Origin: Pseudonocardia sp. CNS-139
Lineage (GTDB): Bacteria; Actinomycetota; Actinomycetes; Mycobacteriales; Pseudonocardiaceae
DNA: 64,000 nucleotides
Direction: 5' to 3'
Assembly (NCBI GenBank): GCA_001942415.1
Contig: MKJX01000033.1
Coordinates: 42,036-106,035 of the forward strand
Shown: positions 59,417 through 64,000 of the stretch, one piece after another
Layout: each line of letters opens with the position of its first letter
How positions within the stretch are numbered: the stretch's first letter is position 1
The notes under the pieces: generated by a model
Databases searched by the model: none
Told to the model about the DNA's origin: nothing
The model's input: the letters and a program-made list of their open reading frames with translations, nothing else
Program-made: the position numbers and the translations under genes

Positions 59417-60711
59417 ACGACACCGTGAACGACGACCTGCTGGCCCGCACCCGTGAGGTGCTCCCCGCCTGGCTCGCGCTGTACTACGAGCGGCCGATCG
59501 AGATCGACCGCGGCGACGGCCGCCGCGTCTGGGACGCCGACGGGAACTGCTACCTGGACTTCTTCGGCGGCATCCTCACGACGATGACGGCGCACGCGCT
59601 GCCGGAGGTGACGAAGGCCGTCAGCGACCAGGCCGGGCGCATCATCCACAGCTCCACGCTGTACCTGAACCGGCCGATGGTGGAGCTGGCCGAGCAGGTC
59701 GCGACGGTGTCGGAGATCCCGGACGCGAAGGTCTTCTTCACCACCAGCGGCACGGAGGCCAACGACGCCGCGCTGCTGCTGGCGAGCACGCTGCGCCGGT
59801 CCAACCAGATCCTGGCGATGCGCAACAGCTACCACGGGCGCTCGTTCTCGACGGTCGCGATCACCGGCAACCGCACCTGGTCTCCCACGTCGCTCTCCCC
59901 GTTCCAGGTCTTCTACCTGCACGGCGGGCAGCAGTACCGCTCGCCGTACGCGGGCCTCTCCGACGGCGAGTACGTCGCGGCGTGCGTCGCGGACCTGAAG
60001 GACCTGCTCGACCAGGCCGGCGGCGACGTCGCGGCGCTGATCGCCGAGCCGATCCAGGGCGTCGGCGGCTTCACCTCGGGCCCGGACGGGCTCTACGGCG
60101 CGTTCGCCGAGGTGCTGCGCGAACGCGGCATCCTCTGGATCAGCGACGAGGTGCAGACCGGCTGGGGCCGCACGGGCGAGCACTTCTGGGGCTGGCAGGC
60201 GCACGGCGCCACGCCGGACGTCGTCACGTTCGCCAAGGGCATCGGCAACGGGCTCTCGATGGGCGGGGTGATCGCCCGGGCCGAGGTGATGGACTGCCTC
60301 GGCGCCAACTCGATCTCCACGTTCGGCGGCTCGCCGCTGACGGCCGCCGGCGCGCTCGCCAACCTGCGGTACCTGCTCGACCACAACCTGCAGGACAACG
60401 CGGCCCGGCACGGGCCCACGCTGCTCGCGGGGCTGCGGGCGGTGGAGTCGCCGATCGTGGGCGACGTCCGAGGCAAGGGCCTGATGATCGGCGTCGAGCT
60501 GGTGCGCCCCGGCACGGGAGCCCCGGGCGAGCCCGCTCCCGAGCTGGCGGGCGCCGTGCTGGAGGCGACCCGGCGGCGCGGCCTGCTCGTCGGCAAGGGC
60601 GGCCTGCACGGCAACGTGCTGCGCATCGCCCCGCCGCTCACCCTCACCGCCGACGAGGCCGCGGAGGGCCTCGCCGCGCTGGTCGCGTCGATCGAGGAGG
60701 TGACCCCATGA
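59413..60711 (+). CDS. Class III PLP-dependent aminotransferase
   Basis: A 432-residue aminotransferase, in this context probably converting beta-alanine (or beta-aminoisobutyrate) to the semialdehyde with pyruvate or 2-oxoglutarate. Motifs: DGNCYLDFFGGILTTMTAHA, FFTTSGTEANDAALLLA, SYHGRSFSTVA, LIAEPIQGVGGF, and WISDEVQTGWGRTGEHFWG followed by VVTFAKGIGNGLSMG with the PLP lysine. The GTG at 59413 overlaps the amidohydrolase stop, and its own stop overlaps the dihydropyrimidinase ATG. The sequence is intact. AGXT2-like enzymes show the same features, so the exact amine donor is uncertain. Confidence 0.87.
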   Translation: MNDTVNDDLLARTREVLPAWLALYYERPIEIDRGDGRRVWDADGNCYLDFFGGILTTMTAHALPEVTKAVSDQAGRIIHSSTLYLNRPMVELAEQVATVSEIPDAKVFFTTSGTEANDAALLLASTLRRSNQILAMRNSYHGRSFSTVAITGNRTWSPTSLSPFQVFYLHGGQQYRSPYAGLSDGEYVAACVADLKDLLDQAGGDVAALIAEPIQGVGGFTSGPDGLYGAFAEVLRERGILWISDEVQTGWGRTGEHFWGWQAHGATPDVVTFAKGIGNGLSMGGVIARAEVMDCLGANSISTFGGSPLTAAGALANLRYLLDHNLQDNAARHGPTLLAGLRAVESPIVGDVRGKGLMIGVELVRPGTGAPGEPAPELAGAVLEATRRRGLLVGKGGLHGNVLRIAPPLTLTADEAAEGLAALVASIEEVTP

Positions 60712-62103
60712 CCACCCTGATTCGGAACGGCCTGGTCATCACGGCGTCGGACGAGCTCGCCGCCGACGTCCTGGTGGACGGCGAGAAGGTCGTGGCGATG
60801 GCCGCCACCGGCTCGGCGCTCGCCGACGGCTGGAACGCCGACACCGTGCTCGACGCCACCGGCATGTACGTGGTGCCGGGCGGGGTGGACGCGCACACGC
60901 ACATGCAGATGCCGTTCGGCGGCACCACCGCGGCCGACACGTTCGAGACGGGCACCCGGGCCGCGGCCTGGGGCGGCACGACGACGATCATCGACTTCGC
61001 GATCCAGCAGGTCGGCGGCTCGCTGCGGGAGGGCCTGGACACCTGGCACGCGAAGGCCGACGGCAACTGCGCGATCGACTACGCGTTCCACATGATCCTC
61101 GCCGACGTCAACGAGGGCTCGCTCAAGGAGATGGAGGCGCTCGTCGGCGAGGGCGTCACCAGCTTCAAGCTGTTCATGGCCTACCCGGGCGTCTTCTACA
61201 GCGACGACGGCAAGATCCTGCGGGCGCTGCAGAAGAGCGCCGAGACCGGTGGGCTGATCATGATGCACGCGGAGAACGGCATCGCGATCGACGTGCTCGT
61301 GGAGCAGGCGCTGGCCAAGGGCACACCGACCCGCGCTTCCACGGCGAGGTGCGCCACGCCCTGCTGGAGGCCGAGGCGACGCACCGGGCGATCAAGCTCG
61401 CGCAGGTGGCCGGCGCGCCGATCTACATCGTGCACCTCTCGGCCGCGCAGGCGCTCGCGCAGGTGGCGGCGGCCCGCGACGAGGGTTTCAACGCGTTCGC
61501 CGAGACCTGCCCGCAGTACCTGTTCCTCTCCACCGACGACCTCGCCCGGCCGGGCTTCGAGGGCGCCAAGTACGTCTGCTCCACGCCGCTGCGCCCGGCC
61601 GAGCACCAGGCGGCGCTGTGGCGCGGGCTGCGCACCGACGACCTCTCGGTGGTCTCGACCGACCACTGCCCGTTCTGCTTCAAGGGGCAGAAGGAGATGG
61701 GGATCGGCGACTTCTCGAAGATCCCCAACGGGCTGCCCGGCGTGGAGACCCGGATGGACCTGCTGCACCAGGGGGTCGTGGAGGGGCACATCTCGCGCAA
61801 GCGGTGGATCGAGATCGCCAGCGCGACCCCGGCGAAGATGTTCGGGCTCTACCCGCGCAAGGGCACGATCGCGCCCGGCTCCGACGCCGACATCGTGCTC
61901 TACGACCCCGACGCGACGCAGGTGCACTCGGCCGCCACGCACCACATGGCCGTCGACTACTCCTGCTACGAGGCCGCGAGACCACGGGCAAGGTGCGCAC
62001 GGTGCTGTCGCGCGGCCGGGTGATCGTCGACGGCGGCGCGTACCGCGGGTCGGCCGGCGACGGCGCGTTCCTGACCCGCGACACGTGCAAGTACCTGCGG
62101 TGA
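60708..62103 (+). CDS. hydA: Dihydropyrimidinase (frame broken twice)
   Basis: A zinc amidohydrolase opening dihydrouracil and dihydrothymine (also hydantoins). Metal-binding VDAHTHMQMPFGG near residue 60, the carboxylated Lys in FKLFMAYPG, IMMHAENG, YIVHLSAAQAL, and DHCPFC with the last Asp; the end reads GRVIVDGG to RDTCKYLR. About 466 residues. Frame breaks near 61335 and 61978. GAGGAGG precedes the ATG, which overlaps the aminotransferase stop. Together with the amidohydrolase and aminotransferase it covers the lower reductive pyrimidine pathway. Confidence 0.92.
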
Positions 62104-62108
62104 GCAGC

Positions 62109-63110
62109 ATGGACATCGGGCTCGTGCTCCAGACCGACCCGCCCGCACAGACGGTCGTCGACCTCATGGTGCGCGCGGAGGGGCTGGGGTTCAGCCACGG
62201 CTGGACGTTCGACTCGCACGTGCTCTGGCAGGAGCCGTACGTGGTCTACCCGCGCATCCTGGAGCGCACGTCCCGGCTGGTCGTGGGCCCGATGGTGACG
62301 AACCCGGCCACCCGCGACTGGAGCGTCATCGCGTCGATGCACGCCACCCTCAACGAGTCGTTCGGCAACCGGACCGTCTGCGGGATCGGCCGCGGCGACT
62401 CGGCCGTGCGGGTGCAGGGCCGCCCGCCGACCACCCTCGCCCGGCTGGAGACGGCCATCCACGCCATCCGCGACCTCGCGGAGGGCCGGCCCGTCGACAT
62501 CGACGGCACCACCGTGCAGATCCCGTGGGTGCGCGAGGGCACGACGCTGCCCGTCTGGATGGCCGGGTACGGGCCGAAGGCGCTGGACCTCGTCGGGCGC
62601 GCGGCCGACGGGTTCGTGCTGCAGCTGGCCGACCCGTACCTCGTCGAGTGGACGATCAAGACCGTGCGGTCCGCGGCCGCCGCGGCCGGGCGCGACCCGG
62701 CGGCGATCACGATGTGCGTGGCCGCGCCCGCGTACGTGGGTGACGACCTCGCGCACGCCCGTGACCAGTGCCGGTGGTTCGGCGGGATGGTCGGCAACCA
62801 CGTCGCCGACCTCGTCACGCGCTACGGGGAGACGTCGGCTGCGGTGCCCGCGGAGCTCACCGGCTACATCAAGGGCCGCGACGGCTACGACTACTCCCAC
62901 CACGGCCGGGCCGACAACCGCAGCACGGACTTCGTGCCCGACGAGGTCGTCGACCGGTTCTGCCTGCTCGGCCCGCCCTCGGCCCAGCTGGAGCGGCTGG
63001 CCGGGCTGCGCGACCTGGGCGTCGACCAGTTCGCGATCTACGCCATGCACGACGCGCGGGAGGCGACGATCGAGGCGTACGGGGCGGCGGTGATCCCGCA
63101 CCTCCCCTAG
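62109..63110 (+). CDS. LLM-class F420-dependent oxidoreductase, TIGR03842-like
   Basis: A 333-residue luciferase-like TIM-barrel protein: MDIGLVLQTDPPAQTVVDLM, GLGFSHGWTFDSHVLWQEPY, RLVVGPMVTNPATRDW, GIGRGDSAVRVQG, VWMAGYGPKALDLVGRAADGFVLQL. This group occurs with hydantoin and pyrimidine catabolism genes. F420 rather than FMN use is inferred from the subgroup. It follows dihydropyrimidinase immediately. A GTG at 62100 overlapping that stop is an alternative start; I take ATG 62109, which has GGTGAG five bases upstream and matches the group's usual MDIG beginning. It might supply the missing reductive step, but this is speculation. Confidence 0.83.
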   Translation: MDIGLVLQTDPPAQTVVDLMVRAEGLGFSHGWTFDSHVLWQEPYVVYPRILERTSRLVVGPMVTNPATRDWSVIASMHATLNESFGNRTVCGIGRGDSAVRVQGRPPTTLARLETAIHAIRDLAEGRPVDIDGTTVQIPWVREGTTLPVWMAGYGPKALDLVGRAADGFVLQLADPYLVEWTIKTVRSAAAAAGRDPAAITMCVAAPAYVGDDLAHARDQCRWFGGMVGNHVADLVTRYGETSAAVPAELTGYIKGRDGYDYSHHGRADNRSTDFVPDEVVDRFCLLGPPSAQLERLAGLRDLGVDQFAIYAMHDAREATIEAYGAAVIPHLP

Positions 63111-63136
63111 TTACTCGGCCAAGTTAATATTTACCT

Positions 63137-63751
63137 GTGCCAGTAAAGATGCGGACGGGCGACCCTCACCAACCAGGCGCGGCGCGCGCAGATCGTGGCC
63201 GCCGCCATCGCGACGATCGCCGAGGTCGGTCTGCACCGGGCGACGTTCGCGCTGATCGCGGAGCGTGCGGGCCTGTCCAGCACGCGGCTGATCTCCTACC
63301 ACTTCGCGGGCAAGGACGACCTGCTCGAAGCCGTGGTGACCGAGGCGTTCCGGGTGGCGGCCGAGGTGATCGACCCCTACGTCGTCGCGGAGTCGACCCG
63401 ACCGGGCAGCTGCGCGGGCTGATCGTCGGCAACACGCGCTACTACGACGAGTACCGGCAGCACGTCGCGGCCGTCCGGGACATCTGGTACGGCTTCCGCC
63501 GCGCCGACGGCACCCGCCGCTACGGCATGGCCGCGCTCGGCATGGAGATCGACGTCGTCTCCCAGCTGCTGGCGGCCGGCCAGGCGAGCGGCGAGTTCCG
63601 CGCGTTCGACCCGCGGATCATGGCGCTCACGCTGCGGCACGCCGTCGACGGGCTGGCGGAGCTGATCGCCGACGACCCCGACGTGGACGTCGACGCCTAC
63701 ACCCGCGAGATCGTCGCCCTGTTCGAGGGCGCCACGAGGAGCGCCGGGTGA
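63137..63751 (+). CDS. TetR-family regulator (frame broken twice)
   Basis: A roughly 204-residue TetR/AcrR protein. From the GTG at 63137 (PVKMRTGD) the frame changes near 63170 to [20 protein letters not shown], then the recognition region [22 protein letters not shown], and again near 63400 to [41 protein letters not shown] ligand-domain helices and the end [10 protein letters not shown]. An AT-rich stretch just upstream (GTTAATATTTACC, 63123-63135) stands out and probably holds its promoter or operator. It lies downstream of the pyrimidine operon, which it may regulate. Its stop overlaps the GTG of nuoH. Confidence 0.8.
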   Translation: MPVKMRTGDPHQPGAARADRGRRHRDDRRGRSAPGDVRADRGACGPVQHAADLLPLRGQGRPARSRGDRGVPGGGRGDRPLRRRGVDPTGQLRGLIVGNTRYYDEYRQHVAAVRDIWYGFRRADGTRRYGMAALGMEIDVVSQLLAAGQASGEFRAFDPRIMALTLRHAVDGLAELIADDPDVDVDAYTREIVALFEGATRSAG

Positions 63752-64000
63752 CACCCACGCAGCAGCTGCTGGCCGACGACCCGATCTGGCTGATCCTGCT
63801 GAAGGTCCTGGCCCTCTTCGTGTTCGGCCTGCTCGCGACGATGGTCATGATCGTGCTGGAGCGCAAGGTCGTCGGGCGGATGCAGCAGCGCCCCGGGCCC
63901 AACCGGACCGGCCCCGGCGGGTGGCTGCAGAGCCTCGCCGACGCGCTCAAGCTGGCGTTCAAGGAAGACGTCATGCCCACGCACGCGGACAAGCGGGTGT
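63748..64000 (+). CDS. nuoH: NADH-quinone oxidoreductase subunit H, N-terminal part (runs off right edge)
   Basis: The first 84 residues of NuoH, the membrane subunit joining the peripheral and membrane arms of complex [21 protein letters not shown] is the first membrane helix, followed by the highly conserved [20 protein letters not shown], then [18 protein letters not shown]. The GTG at 63748 overlaps the TetR stop (GTGA). No other nuo gene precedes it, whereas in the usual nuoA-N order nuoG stands before nuoH. So either this is a second, partial complex I locus or the operon is split here. Only the sequence to the right can tell. Confidence 0.9.
   Translation, partial: MTPTQQLLADDPIWLILLKVLALFVFGLLATMVMIVLERKVVGRMQQRPGPNRTGPGGWLQSLADALKLAFKEDVMPTHADKRV

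Overview
High-GC (about 75%) actinobacterial chromosome, most like Pseudonocardia or a near relative in the Pseudonocardiales (inference from gene content: Kgd followed by a DUF6104 gene, a pyrophosphate-type phosphofructokinase of the Amycolatopsis kind, F420-dependent LLM oxidoreductases, Tat-exported PhoX, many GTG starts and GTGA/ATGA overlaps). It looks like ordinary chromosome: no prophage, integrase, IS element, CRISPR array, rRNA or tRNA was recognised. At least 24 genes carry one or more small frame breaks. They hit central genes such as kgd and often fall in G/C runs, so most are probably base-calling errors; these genes are annotated as single CDS spans with the breaks noted.

Layout. 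1-9.5 kb: start of a secreted protein, a Tat-exported alpha carbonic anhydrase, an AraC regulator divergent from an NmrA-like dehydrogenase/DUF1772 pair, DUF899 and TetR genes, a hemerythrin, a truncated haemoglobin, and a P1B-4 metal-exporting ATPase divergent from an ArsR sensor. 9.5-16.3 kb: NAD-dependent formate dehydrogenase divergent from a LysR gene, ModA with a molybdopterin-fold lipoprotein, a decayed XRE/DUF397 locus, a methyltransferase and a second secreted protein. 16.3-25.8 kb: PhoX, PPi-dependent phosphofructokinase, a Sll0787-type AIR-synthase-like protein with an XRE-cupin regulator, a NarL-type response regulator, a GAF regulator and a serine hydrolase. 25.8-30.5 kb: MSMEG_0565-type glycosyltransferase, MSMEG_0568-type radical SAM and MSMEG_0567-type GNAT (with the AIR protein, part of the NIT1C nitrogen-starvation set), then an erythromycin esterase divergent from its likely regulator. 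30.5-41.3 kb: GlmS, a polytopic membrane protein, a fused ABC exporter, and an SGNH hydrolase/ABC transporter operon. 41.4-52.5 kb: acyl-CoA synthetase, DUF3800, Nudix, LLM oxidoreductase, a CU044_5270-like protein, kgd-DUF6104, VOC and MFS genes. 52.5-56.2 kb: a compact operon of two small helical proteins (one DUF6244-like), an FtsK/EccC-type ATPase and a coiled-coil protein. This is the best candidate for an undescribed system. 56.4-64 kb: an Nramp-like transporter without the usual metal motifs, DUF5134, a reductive pyrimidine-catabolism operon (ureidopropionase, aminotransferase, dihydropyrimidinase, F420 LLM enzyme), a TetR gene and the start of nuoH.

At the non-coding level, four long hairpins sharing an AAAGCCAC/GTGGCTTT core sit between genes as a terminator-like repeat family, and several clear inverted repeats mark probable operators. 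Apart from positions 364-659 (about 296 bp, holding a promoter and an 11-bp tandem repeat) no gap reaches 300 bp.
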